Source of the DNA: Asterochloris sp. CNOR1
Lineage: Eukaryota > Chlorophyta > Trebouxiophyceae > Trebouxiales > Trebouxiaceae
Length of the DNA: 64,000 nucleotides
Assembly: GCA_963969365.1 (NCBI GenBank)
Contig: OZ017755.1
Span: 992,001 to 1,056,000 of the forward strand
Direction: 5' to 3'
Shown here: positions 46,459 to 59,400 of the stretch, one piece after another
How positions within the stretch are numbered: position 1 is the first letter of the stretch
Layout: every line of letters begins with the position of its first letter
Translations under genes and position numbers: made by a program
The notes under the pieces: generated by a model
Databases searched by the model: none
What the model saw: only the letters and a program-made list of their open reading frames with translations
What the model was told of the DNA's origin: nothing

Positions 46459-49400
46459 TCAGTTGCATACCTGCCTGGAGCAAGGTGATTGTGTAATGTG
46501 CATATCCCCACCTGAGCGGCCGCTAAGAGCCACGTCCACACCCACATCATCGTTGTCATTTGCAATTCCAGGGGGCCCGTTCTCATAGCCACGTGTCTCC
46601 TTGACCTGCTGGTCCTTGGGGCCGTTAAGCGCCTGAATCAGGTTCCACTCGCCTGACACGTTCTGGGGACCCTTGGGGGTGATGGGAGGGGGCACTTCAC
46701 CAGCCTCTTTGGCAGCACCCTGCACAGTGGCAGCAACATGAGCAAGACAGCACAAGCAAGCAAAAGCAGCATTGTGATGCGAGTCCAGGGAAGAAGCTGC
46801 AGCTCCTGTAGAGACAGGTTCCACAATGCCTACTGAAGAAATGCTGAGGAGTCCAGCAGCCCAGCAAGATCAGCATATGCTTGCTGGGGTGATGAGTATG
46901 ACGATGTCTCAAGCAGCAACCTGCAGCAGCAGAGCCTGTGACTACAAGACTGCTGCATCTCACCTGGTAGGTCAGCTTGGCCTTCTTGGGGTAATCTGCA
47001 GCGCCGTTGCCCATGACATCATAGCCCTTGCTGCTGACGATCTTGCCACCCAGCCCTGCAACAACAATGGGGTTTGCGCTGGTCATGAGATGATCTGCAT
47101 GGTGTGTCACCAAGCGCTTTGTGAGAGGCTTGAATGCTCTTACACAGCCTTGAACAGACAATGCCAGGCGCCAGGCTGGGAGGCAGCAAGCTCAGGGGGC
47201 TGCCGTACCTTCAGGGAAGAAGCCGCCCACTGTCTTGCCACCCTTGGTGGAGCCTCCCACAGTCGCCATGTTGATCAGCATCTGAGGGGTGCGGCAGAAG
47301 GTCAGGCCACGGATCTGCAGCACGACCAGGATGGCGTTGTCAGCAGGGATCCAGGCACGTGCGCAACAGGCGCTTGGACAACATGATGGTGGTGACATAA
47401 ATAGCCGCCCGGTGAACTCCACACGGCCTGCTTCAGAGCTGCTCTTGCAGTGCGGATTCTGGTGGCAACTCCTACGAAATTACAGACATGCACGGCAAGC
47501 AGACAGTCTGCGAGGCTCACATCTGTGGGGATGGCGTTGATGTACTGGTCTGCGACAGCAATGTTTCGGGAGTCTGTCTGGGTCAGACCCTGGTCGTCAA
47601 CCTGGGGGCCGTCCAGCTCATCACGGGCAACAGAGACACGAGAGAAGACCTGCTGCACGGTCTCGCCTGCAGGGGAGGTGGTGCACTTGTCAGGAGCAGC
47701 CAGACAGGAGGGAGAGCTGCTGCTCCACAATCCTGCCAAAACATGAAAACGTGGGTAGGTTGGCAGGCAGGGCAGCGTGGTTGCTGCTGAGAGCAGCTGT
47801 GCTACCGCCCTGAGCAGCACAGGCACAGAGGTCCACCAAAGACACAAGCAGTGTGGCAGCAGTGTTGGGCCGCACAAGCCAGCTATCAGCCTTCGAAAGC
47901 CCAACATGCTTCACAAGAATATGACTCCACTCACCAAATGGCTCCACAGTGGCATTGCGCATTCTCCACAGCAGTGAGCGCTGCAGCACAGGTCGTGAAG
48001 TTCAACCATTGAGGCTCACGCATAGCAACACATAAAGAGACAGATCTGCTGGAGCAGCACACACAGCAGCCTGGCCCTGCGACATCAAGACAGGACAACA
48101 AAGTCGTGAGCTCACCTCGATGGCTGCCTGGGCAGTTGCGGAAGTGGCCAGGCCAGCCACGCCGTTAGCCAGGACAGGGTTGCTGAGCAGGGCAATCAGG
48201 CCCTTGTTTCCAGTAGCACCAAACTCCTGTGGGACAGCTCATGGTAAGCACGGCTCCTCTTTGACAAGTGCAGCACACAGGCTAATGTGTTGCCATAGCA
48301 AAGTGCCCCACGCAGCATGAGAAGCAGCAGCACCATGCACACAAGTGGCTCTTGTGAATGAGGCAGGCAGCATGCATGAGACAGGCTGCTAAGTGCAATG
48401 CACGTGGTGCAGCATGTGCTTTCAGGAGCGCATACAAGGCAAACAGGGGAGAGCAGGCTGACCTCGAGGGTGGTCACTGCCAGTGTGAAGGTGGCATCAT
48501 TCAGCATGGGGTCAAAGGGGGCTCCGAACTTGGCCTTGATTGCGTCCACAGCGGTCTGGCCCCAGCCGATCCTGACGCCATAGGCATAGGCGAAGAACTT
48601 GTTGAAACCTGCAGGGCGGCAGCAAGGTTTGGTGGTGCTTGTTTACCAGTGCTGGCTGGCTGCAGCCAGCACCATAGGGCGGCAGCAGGAGGTGACGAGT
48701 GCCTCTTTTGGCAGAGCTGTGAAGACAAGCAAGCATAGACAGATGCGCAGCTGCGCCTCACAACTCCACAGCATGCATTCAAGTCAAGGGCAGGGCAGGC
48801 TGGCACACCGTCCAGCCTGCTGGGAGAAAAAGAGCACCGCAAGCTGGCTGACTGTCATGAAAGGCAAACCTGCTGCCAGCACAACAGACAGCTCATCTGC
48901 TGGGGAGCAGCCTGGCTCACCCTCATCGAAATCAATGGCAGGGCAGGGCAGGCTGCTGCCAGCGTGACGAGTGAAAAGAGCATGGCCCTGCTCATTCAGG
49001 GCAACCTCCTCAAGCCAGGGCAGGACATCATCTGACAGGGGAGCCTGCAAAGTCAGAACAGGGTGGCTCATGATGAGGAAGTTAAGACAGCCAAACTGTC
49101 ATGGCCATGGCCAGCTGCATGTATGATACGGCTTCACACCTAACATGTCCAGCCTAGACCCCTTTCTTCAGGTACTGGTAGAAGGCAGAGCTGGCAGTTG
49201 ATGTGGCAGCATAGTGACCAGATGTCTGCAGGAGGAGCACTGTGTGCTCCAACTGGGGCCACACACAAATGATGCCTAAGTCACACGCACCTTCCTACAG
49301 CCCACTGGCTTGGGGCCCCCCAGCTCAAGGTCTCCCAGGAAACCGCGACCTTGTGTGCCACCTGACAAGGGAACAGCAAAGTCAGCTCACGCTCACAGCT

Positions 49401-50121
49401 GCTGTAAAGCCTTCTCCAGCCGCAAATTGCGCAATGAGTAGACATGCTGCAGGACTTCAGCCTTTGAACAGTCAGCACACATTGGCAATGTTCTCAAGAC
49501 AGGGCTGCTCAATTCTCTTAGACATCTCCTGGATGGGAGACAACAGGGCTGTTCAAGCACTGCTCACATGTGTCAAAGAGACCCTCCAGGCACTCCACAT
49601 TCACCTGCAACGAGCAGCAGCTGATTCAGCGATACCACAGCTCACGATGACAGGCATTTCCAGGAGAGACCCTCACCAGGAAGTCGATAATGTCAGCGTC
49701 TGTATAGTCCTGCTTAGCCGCAATGCCAGCTGCAGAGCACAAAGAGCATGGCTGAGGTGATGCTGTCAGCCACACAGGCTGCTGTGCTTGGTGTCAAGCG
49801 TGTGATGTGCCACATCGTGGGTCAGTAAGCGTGATTAATTGCGCACGCCACGCCTGTGCTGTATAGGGAACTGATTTGACAGGGCTGCAGCCATGGTAGT
49901 TGCGAGCCACTCCACGTTGGAGAGGCAAACACACCTTCGATCTCACGAGCCTGCACTGGCATCAGTGTCAGGTTGTATGGCCCATCACGATCGCTGGTGC
50001 GCCAGTTGCCCAGAGGCAGCACGCCTTGGCCTGGCTGGAAGGGTTGGGCCAGGCAGCCCGCCAGGCAGGCAATTGCCACACATAGTGCTGCTGAGCTCTG
50101 CAGCAGGAGCAAAAGGGACAT
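46459..50121 (-). CDS. Secreted desiccation-related protein, PCC13-62 / ferritin-like family
   Basis: This is a member of the PCC13-62 desiccation-related family, which carries a ferritin-like (Ferritin_2) domain. Exons, in transcript order: 50121-49935, 49729-49677, 49604-49568, 49361-49291, 49044-48921, 48608-48463, 48226-48116, 47980-47935, 47732-47521, 47314-47209, 47055-46964 and 46719-46459. They total 1,446 nt (481 aa) and close in phase. Residues 1-25 are a classic signal peptide (poly-Leu core, cleavage near CLA). The ferritin-like helices follow: YTDADIIDFLVNVECLEGLF, ELGGPKPVGCRKAPLS and LNEQGHALFTRHAG. These carry the Glu and His residues of the fold. Later features are GFFPEG and a polar C-terminal tail of about 85 residues ending in Cys-containing sequence. 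The tail could instead splice on at a GTGGGG donor. A cell-wall or extracellular stress role is inferred from the family. Confidence 0.88.
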
Positions 50122-50359
50122 CAGCCCTCTGGTATGCCTGTGCTTTTACAAAGCAGTCTGCTACTGCGGAAGATCTGCCTCCTAATGACGGTAGCATACA
50201 CTGCAGCACCAGGGCCTGTACAGCAGTGATTCATCACCTGCATACTGACTACGTCTGGGAAGTTTTGAGATCTTTGCCGGGACGGCTTATCCACAACTCT
50301 GCGTGATCGGTGCCAGACTTGTCGTGGCACACAATGGGAGGTTCTGCCTAATCACAGGT

Positions 50360-50364
50360 TTACA
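50360..50364 (-). terminator. Candidate TGTAA polyadenylation signal for NAT10
   Basis: TGTAA on the minus strand lies about 100 bp past the NAT10 stop. Motif evidence only. Confidence 0.35.
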
Positions 50365-50464
50365 CTCATGAGTCAACATTTTGGACACTGCATTGTGAAG
50401 TAGTTATGCATGCACTATTGCAGCCAGATCAGTGGCCTGGTCCCATTCACAACTTGAAAGGACT

Positions 50465-53400
50465 TCAAGCTTTGTGTTTCTGTTTCTTGCTGCTTTGGTG
50501 GCCGTCTGCTCTGACATCACGCCCATGCTTCTTTCGCTGTCGCTGATACATCTTTTGCACCTTCTTGGGCGCTGCAGCCTCAGGGCAATCGGCAGCAGAG
50601 CTCTTCAGCGACACCACGCCGCTGGCCGGCAATGCCTGCTCCCCCACAGCCTCTTGAAAATCTTCTAGCTGCCTACGAACAGCAAACTCCTCCAGCTCCT
50701 CGGGCTTGAGAGCCTCCCGCATGCTGGCCGTCACCGTCTGCATACCAGGGGTGAGTGCATGTCAGATGCAGAAGCCTTTGGCCATGAGGTTTTGCAGCCA
50801 GCAGACTTTAAACCTCATGGCAGGCACAGGCTAAAGTCAGCAGCCAGGGCAACAGCTTGCCCAAAATGGCTGGTGCTCAAACCACCTGCCAAGGCAGCTC
50901 CGATGCACAGAATGGTGCCGGCTGGCTCTGGACGCAGCCAGCTGCACATTCAAGCCCATGGCAGAGCTCATCAAGTGACAAAATGCAGCACTGCCCCCAG
51001 GCTCTGGGTACAGACATCCAGAGGCACAAGCCTTGGACAAAAAGATCATGCAGGCCAAGGAAAGGGCTCAGGTCTCAAGAAATAATGCAGCACCTTGGCT
51101 GCCTCCTCCAGCTCTTCGTCCAGACCCTGCTCATGGGGAGCAAGCTCCACAGGCTTGACCTGGGGCAACGTGCGCTCCACAGCAGCCTGCTTAGCCGCTT
51201 TCAGGTGCCCATGCAGCTTGCGCACTGCCTGCAGACAAGGCACCATTAATCTTGACGATGAATGCAGCATACATCAGCCTGCCAGCTGCTGCTAGGGAGG
51301 TTCTGGGTTGCATGCAAACAGCAGACCTGCAACAATTGGCTTGGCAGTTCGACGTCGGGACCTACATGCTCCTGCCTTTATGACACTAGTACTCTGAAGA
51401 TTGATGTGGACCTGACTGAGCTTGAGCAAAGCTGGCTTGTGCTATGCAAACAACTGGGAACAGTTGAGAGTGGCCATTATGCAGCCGCAAATCAACTTCT
51501 CGGCTTGCATCCTTGCTTCAGTGGCAAGCCTCTGCCTCTGCAGGCGCAGACCCACCTTATTGAACAGCGCCAGGACCTGGTTGGCAGGCAGCTGCAGTTC
51601 CTGTTCTGCACCTGACACCTCCTTCATTTGTAGGCCTAGGCTGAGCAGGATGGCAGCCTGCGCATGGGACAAGGATGCCGGCAACTTCCGGGAGAAGAAA
51701 GCCCGAGCCAGCGGGGGTAGCAGATCCAGAATCAGATGGTGGTCCACCAGGTTGTTGGCATATGCCTGCAGCAACAGTGCTCAGTGCTGTCGGGCTGAAC
51801 CGCAGCCACAGCGGCATGGTAGCTGGATGGCAATAAAGGGCCATTATGCACACGAGAGCTTGGCTTGGCAGATGTGACCTCATTGTTTGGGTGGGGCCTC
51901 AGTCAGCACCCTACACCTCTCACTGGTGGCTTTGACTGTGTAAGGCCATGTGTTGGCAGCCTCTGTGCATACAGCTCCAGCATCATGCAGCAAATCAACC
52001 CTACCTGCAGGCGCTTCAGGTCATATGCCGAGAAGGGCTCCCCATCGGCCTTGGCCACCGGCAAGCCCTCCTTGATGCTGCTCTGCGTCTCAGCCTCGCT
52101 GAACGTCAGCTGGGGGCTCAGAATGGATAGCGCCAGCGCAGGCTTGAACATCCGGAATGTCCCCGTGAGCAGCGCAATGAAGCGCGCCCGAAAGTCTGCT
52201 ACAAATGGCTGCAGCATGAAGGGGCCAGCAGTCAGCTGTGGCAGTTGAATGGTGAAACATCCTGCAAGCACCGCCGAGCAGCACAAACCACTGTGCTGAT
52301 AATCACACAGTCTTCAGCAGGCAGGGGCCTGTAGCCAGCTGCAGCAATGGAGAGGTGCCCCATACATGGCCACACATAGCTGCAGCAGTGCAAATTCCAG
52401 GTGGGTAGCTGATTCAAAGTGGGACTACACATGCTGTGGCACTCGCCAAGACCATGGCTGGATGCCCCAACCGCATCTGCAGCCTGTGCACCAGCAGCAC
52501 CATAACACCCCTGGAAAGCCATGGCTGCATGTTCCCTTTGCAGCGCATGCGCAAGCCCCATTGTACATCAATGCAGCATGTGCAGGCACTTAAGCTGCTG
52601 TCATGTTGACCTTGGTGTGTGCCAAAGCAAAGCTGCACTGTGGTCAGCAAAAAGCTTTAGAGCAGTCTGCAGGCATGCAATCGCACCTGAAGCCACTCCA
52701 CTCCATGCACCTCTGCTGACTTGAGGGCAGACAACATGACCACTGTATTCTCTCCTGCAGCAGGCAGCACTCAGCACCAACCTCATAAGTATTGGCACGC
52801 CACCCCAGCCCTCCCCCATATGTCAGCTGAGCCATGGACATGCAATAAACGCAGCAGGCGACACAGGTGCAGGCAGCCCAGCACCTGTCATGCACTTCTC
52901 ACACTGCTAGCAGCCAGGCCCAAGCCTGCACAGTAGAATGCGGCACTGAGCTACTGACCGGTCTGTCGCCACATGCCATGCACCAATCCTAACCCTGGCA
53001 GGTGGATCCACAACATACCCAGGAATGCACAGCAGACACCACCCTTGTTCTTAAGGCAGCCCAGCTGCCATGCACCTTGCTTGGCAAGTCCAGCTCTCCC
53101 CTACGATGCAAGCAGCAGACGGCAGCTTGAGGTGCAGCCGGACTCAACGCCATCTGCCACACATTGTCTCTTCGCTGGAGGCTGCCCGCAGGTTGACTCA
53201 GGATGCGCACGGCACACAGCGGCGCAAAGGTGCAGACAGTTCTGGCCAGAGCCACCTGCCACGCACCTGTCACATCGCTGGCGGTCTGCCTCAGGTACAG
53301 AGGCTCAAACCCACTCCTGTGCCAGAAATTGTACAGCTCCTGAGTGAGGCCAAAGGAGGTTCCAATCCACTGCAGGGCCTCAGGTGGGCGCTCCCCCATC

Positions 53401-56400
53401 GTCAGCAGCAGGGGTGGCACGTCGCTCCTGCAGGGCCAACGGCAGCAGTGTCAACCACCCCGCAAGACAGCAGCAGCGGTGGCGCCCTTCGTGAACATGC
53501 CACCAGCCCGTATAAGGGGATGGCATGTGGCCTGATCTGCCTGCCTGTGAACATCCTCTTACCGAGCGGCTCCCTCCCCGCTGACAGGCCTGCTGATGTG
53601 GCACTGCTTGGGGGCCTTGCCAATGCTGCCATGCCAACCCACCCCTACAGGACTGCAAGAGGTCCAGCTGTGCAAGCAGCATGAAAGGATAGGGCGTCCT
53701 GCAACGCAGAGACAGCACTCACAGGGCCCTCTGCATTGCATCACACTACATTGCAGCATGCACATGCAATCCAGCCCACCTAGGCTGCAGCCGCTCTCTC
53801 TGCAGCCTCTGCCCTGTCCCCGCTGCAGTGCCGTTGGCTTCTGGGTGGTCCCTGCTGTCTGTGCCTGCCCCTGGCTGCTGCCATGTCTCAGCGCTGGGGC
53901 CTGCAGCGTCAGGCAGCTCCTCATCATCCCCCGCATCTGCCAGCTCCCCCTGGTAGTACCGCCGCAGCAGCTCCACGGTACGAGTGCCATACCTGAGGGC
54001 AGGCAGCAACACAGTGTGAGTAGTCAGGCAACAGATCCACAGTCTGGAGGCATATTCCTCCGCGCCGCAGCAGCTCCACAGCCCATGTGACAATGGCAGG
54101 GACATAAGGTTAGCGAACACACAGCAAAGGACACATGCTAGGTCAGTTTGGTGACCGCGTCTCCCTGATAGCACACCGCAGCAGCTCCACTGTCCAGGTA
54201 CACATATGATGGCTGGCAGGGACACAGACTGGACTAGAGCACAGAATGGCAATCATGTTGGCCTCCAGTCTGGGGCTCTATCTGATGATACGCTGCAGCA
54301 CCTCCACAATGCAGGGGCAGGCTGGGACACAGCAGCCGCAGGGCAAGGCACGGAGGCAGCAGTAATCCCTACAGTCTGGACGTGCATCCGCTCCACAGTG
54401 TGGGTGCCCTACCTGAGAGTGGCTGTCCAGTAGGGTCCTGCCAGCAAAGCGCATGCAAAGGCTGAAGCAGCTCTGAGTCATGACTGGGTGCAACCAGGCC
54501 ATAGGCAAGCAGCTGTACAGCCTGCAGGCGCTACCCTGGGGAGATGTGTCACAGGAGGGTCCAGTCCATGCTGTTATTGGATGTGAAGCAGCCGAGCACG
54601 ATGTGCGCACCCTGCCCGTGATAGCTCTGGGTGCACAGCAATGCGCACAATGCGGGCTCCTGACAGTGATGGGAAGTCAGGATCCTGGTACTGCTGCCCA
54701 ACAGTCCAGGGGATGAGGTCGCCCTGCAGCAGGCGACACCGGTCTCAGGGAATGGGCATGCACCGCGTGCCGGCATCAGATGTGCAATGTGTTCATGGAG
54801 CAGCTGTCAAATTGGGCCACGATGAACAGCATGCATGGTTTGCAAGGCTGCAAGCTCGCCAGAATGCCCACGGCAAGCCTCAGGTAGCTGCTCCCTTTGG
54901 TGCACCTGGGGGAGCTGGCCCTGAGCCAGATTGTTCAGGGCAGCCTTTTTGGAGATTGCTCCCTCCAAGGCCACCTGAGCCACGCAGAGGATGTCTGGCA
55001 GTGCATTCTGCAGCAGACATCAGCACTGCCTTCAGATGTGACAACTTGGCAGCTGTCTGGCACCGTCAAACAGGGGTGTCTGGCCTGGCTGTTGCAGCAG
55101 GCAGCAGCGCTGTTGCTAGCAGGGCTGACATTATCTCCTATGCAGGTCACAGGCCTGGTGTGCTGCAGGTGGCACTGACCACAGAATCAGTTGCACAATT
55201 GTTGATGAAGACAAGACATACAGCTGCCGCATGCCACTGCAAAGGCTTGGCCACCAGGGACAGCATGTGATGCTAGTGCAAACATCACCTGCCCCTCCTC
55301 CACAGGGCCCAGCAGTGCAAACAGGTGGTGGGCTGGGGCATCACTCATCAGAATCAGATCATTCGGGGTGTTCCTGTAGTGACTGGCCACATACAGCGAC
55401 ATCATGCGCTGCAGAAATGCCTCTGAGGCCTGCACGCAGCAGATGGTGACTTGTCTGCGTCAATTTGTGCTGGCTATATGCAAGTGGCCGCGTGCTGCAG
55501 AAACGCCTCTGAGGTCTGTGCCATGCCTCGTACTACCACCCTGGATGCTTGCTATTGTAGTGCAGGATAGGAAGAGCTCCCCGGGGGTCATTTTGTTGTA
55601 GATGATCATGGTGTCTGTGTTGCATGACAGTGATGTGCACAGGCCCAGCTGTGATACAAGACCAGACTGCCCATGTGGGCATGCCAGCAGCTGGCTTGCC
55701 TAGTGCATTGATCATGCTGTTGTTTGCTGCATACCTGCTGTGTACAGAGGTTGGGGAGGGCGGCTTGCACCATGCAGTTTGAGGCGTGCATTTACAGCTG
55801 GCACACACCTTGTGATATGAGAAAAGGGTGTCTCTGTTGATGTAATACAGATCGCACTCGCTGGGATGGGGCAGCCTGGCAGGCAGTTTGGGGATGTGCT
55901 CTGCAGCATCCAGGCACAGCAGCTCGTGCAGCCAGGACTCCACTTTGTCACCCGCAGCATACCTGCAGCAGCAGGCGCCGACTGTCAGCTGCCCTGCAGA
56001 ACCCGTTTGCAGGAGTCAGGGCCATGCATCTCAAAGCCTGCAGTGATTGTGCAGCAGCAAGCAGTGACGATCAACTGCCTGCAGAAGATACCTGCAGCGG
56101 CTAGAGGCTTGGGGCTGAGCTGGTTGCAGAGCTGAGCTGACTACATATGCCAAGTGCATCATTGAAGGTTCATGCAAGGTGTTTACATTGTAGAGAGAAT
56201 ACTGTGAGCTGTAGAGGGGCTAAATGCTGACAATAAGGATGAAGGGGCAAGTGCTAACAGTACAGAGGACAACCCTGCAGAGCACAGCAGGCTGCCACCT
56301 GCTCAGCAGAGGAAAGCAATGAACACAGTGAGTTGCCAAGAAGGTCTCAAAGGTCTACATCTCAAATCGCCCATAGCTGCAGCAATACATGAGCAGCAAT

Positions 56401-59400
56401 ACTCACATGCACATACTGCAGGCCAGACTTCTCGGTATGATACCTCAGGCATGTGCATCACTGAAAGTGCGTTCGTTCCTCTACTGTGGCTCCCCACGGT
56501 ATAGCTCCAGGCACAGGGGACTTACCGGATGGGCTCCTGAAGCTGCACCTCCCTGAAAGTGCGGTTGCCAGCAGTCAAGGATGTCTCTTTCCCCTGTCCT
56601 GATGACAGCTTTGCACCCTGCAGCACCATGACTCTCCAACTTTGTGCTGGAGATGCCCCTATCCGCCAGGTGGCGCGGCAGCCAAAGCCCGGTACACACC
56701 ACAGCATCAAGCCCCTTGATGCTTGCCATCCACTCAGAATGCATCACATGTGACCTCTAGCATGGCAGGCGCAACTCACTGAACAGCAGCTGGGGTCCTC
56801 AGGCATGGTGCAGCCTGACATCTCTGGCAGCAATCCTGCACAAGGCCTAAGCAAAACAAAGGGAGGTGACTGCTTGTTGACAACCTTGGCTGGCACTAAC
56901 AATGCAGAGACCATGTAAGTGCTTCTCCATGTGAGCAGCGCTTCCAGGTCCTGAGTGTAAGCTGCTGGCACACAGCAGGGATCCCCAGCATGTCCCTTAC
57001 TGCTCAAGTGTGCCACACTCACCTCTGCCCGTAGCTGCTGCAGCAGCTTCAGGGAGAGGCTCCTGCCAGTGCCCTCGTAGCCGTTTACTGTGGAGCACAG
57101 GAAGACGAGGTAGGGACCCAGCATGGACTTGACCAGAGGCAGCGGGATGGCTGCAGCCTCGTCAATCACCAGCAGCTCTGCCTGGCCCAGCTGCGCGTGG
57201 TGCTGGGGCTGGATGTACTGCACAGTCTGCAGGCAGGCAAGCACTTCCCTGAAATACACGGACACTGACAGAGGGGTGTCCAGGCTGCTGTAACCCAAGT
57301 CATTCAGAACACTCTACCACGCACAGGCTGCCCCAGCAGCAACAGATGCTGTTACGGCTATGCTGGGTCTGCATGAGCTACTATGTTGCTCACCTGCTAG
57401 CGGGACAGGGTGACGCAGACACCCAGACCAGCAAGAGAAGGCAGGCTGCCTCATCAACAACACTGAATGCTTCCTATTGCTCCTTTGGACGGCTGCCCGC
57501 CAGCCCCGGACTTCATAGACGCAGCCCACCGCTGAATGCCTTGCACAGTGCCAGTGGCTGCTGCACGTCAATCATGACAACCCAGGTTAGGTGTGGATGC
57601 TAACCACGTGCCACCCTGTTTTGCTTGGCAACAGCGATTGGCCGCTTGAATGGTGCCTACCTGCCGGTGGCTGCGGAACACATTGACGCGGACGATGGCC
57701 TTCTGGAAGGCTGGATTGGTGCTCTCTACCAGGTCATAGTCTATGTGTTCCTTGTAGTCCAGGCTGTCGAGCCCCTTGAACACGAACTCAAACAGGGTGC
57801 GCAGATTCTCTGGGGATGGTGCCGTCACAAAGATGTTGCTATAGCCCAGCGCGAGAGCCCCAGCAATAGCCAGGCCCAGGGCCGCAGACTGCAGCAGCAC
57901 CACAGCACATACAGATCGACAGCTGCCTGCTCCAAACGCAAGGCAAAACAGTGCTGCAGCCCAGCGCAAGGGCCCCAGGGGCTCAGGTCAGGACAGAGGA
58001 GATGGTGAGGCAAAGCAGTGCTGCAGCCCAGCATGAGGGTCTCAGGCAGGGCCTCAGGCAGAAGGCGCAGGGCTGCCAAATGCAGCTTGTGCCCAGCAGC
58101 CACAGGTCAGGATTGAGGTCACGTCTGGGGCTACAACTGGTACCAAAGTCCAGTGCAGGGACCTTGGCAATGCACAGCAGGCATGGGTCAGACAGGTGCT
58201 GCAGTGTTTCAGAGACAGATCAGCAGCATTTGTGAGACTGCTGACCGCCACCTGCAACCCCGTGCGGTGGGCAGACTGTGTGTGTGGCACAGGCTGGCAG
58301 CCTGCTGCAGGTAGGCTCTCTCCCAGCCAGATGTAGAGCAGACATGCATGGGCAACTACCCAAAGTGTCACCAGCAAAGGAGCCATTCACCAGCCTCACC
58401 TTGCCACGGCCTCTGGCGGCTGTCAGGGCCACTGTGCTGCGCAGCGTTTTCTCTGAGGCTGCATCCAGGAAGGTCACCACTGCCCTGGCCTGATCCAGGG
58501 TTTTGCATTTGGCCACTAGGGAACCAGCTGGCTGCAGGCAACAACAATACAAGCTGAGAGATGCCACTTGGCCACGCTGTGTGGTTTTTAAGCAGAAAGC
58601 ATGTCTGGGCTGCAGATGCACAGGGAGCATGCTGGGCTAAGGCGCATAGGACGCTGCAGTTCAGCAGGCATCTTGTCTGGTGATGATGACGAAGTAGTGA
58701 GCCGGGCTGCTGCAGCTTGGCATGATTGTCCACAGCCTAAGGAGTGGGCTCTGTTGAGCCAGTCCACTGCACTGTGAGAAGTCGCCATTGGTGCTGAGCA
58801 AGCCCGCCCCCCCTTCCCCCCAACAAACTCATCTCGCACAGCACTGCAACAACCCTGAGCCATTCGTGCATGGCCGCCCAGCAACGCAGTGAGCTCCTTC
58901 ACTCCAGCAGTACGAGCAGGCCCCACACCTTGAACATCACTGATGCAAGTCCTTTCCTGCCCAGTGGCCCTTCAACTTGGTCTCCTCAGCAAGGCAGTCA
59001 GCTCAGCAGCGGCCTGGGCGCCGAAGTGAGAGACCCACAACTGAAACATGTCTGTGTTAGTGATGATTGTACCTCATGCGGGTATCCTCCAGAACGGCAG
59101 CCAAGCTCTTCAGCTCAGCAGCAGTTCAGGACTTCATGCTAAGCACAGCCCTTTAGATGCCTTGCATGCTGAATGGCAGCTCACCTGAGTGTCCTCCAGC
59201 GATGAAGCCAAATCTTTCAGCTCAGCAGCAGACTGGGCCTCAGAGTTGGGCACTGCAGGTGTGCCATCTGGATGTAGCTGGATGGGCTCGATGTGCTTGA
59301 CATGGGAGGATGTGGGAAGGATGTTGAGCTCGTCATCCATCAGCAGGCAGGCTGTGTTGCTGGCAAGGGAAAGAACCAGCCGCTCATTGAAGCGCCCTGC

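Noticed and set aside
49140-49215. Possible extra exon of the desiccation-related gene ending near a GTCTAG site
   Set aside because: The flanking exons join directly in phase and match the family order without it.
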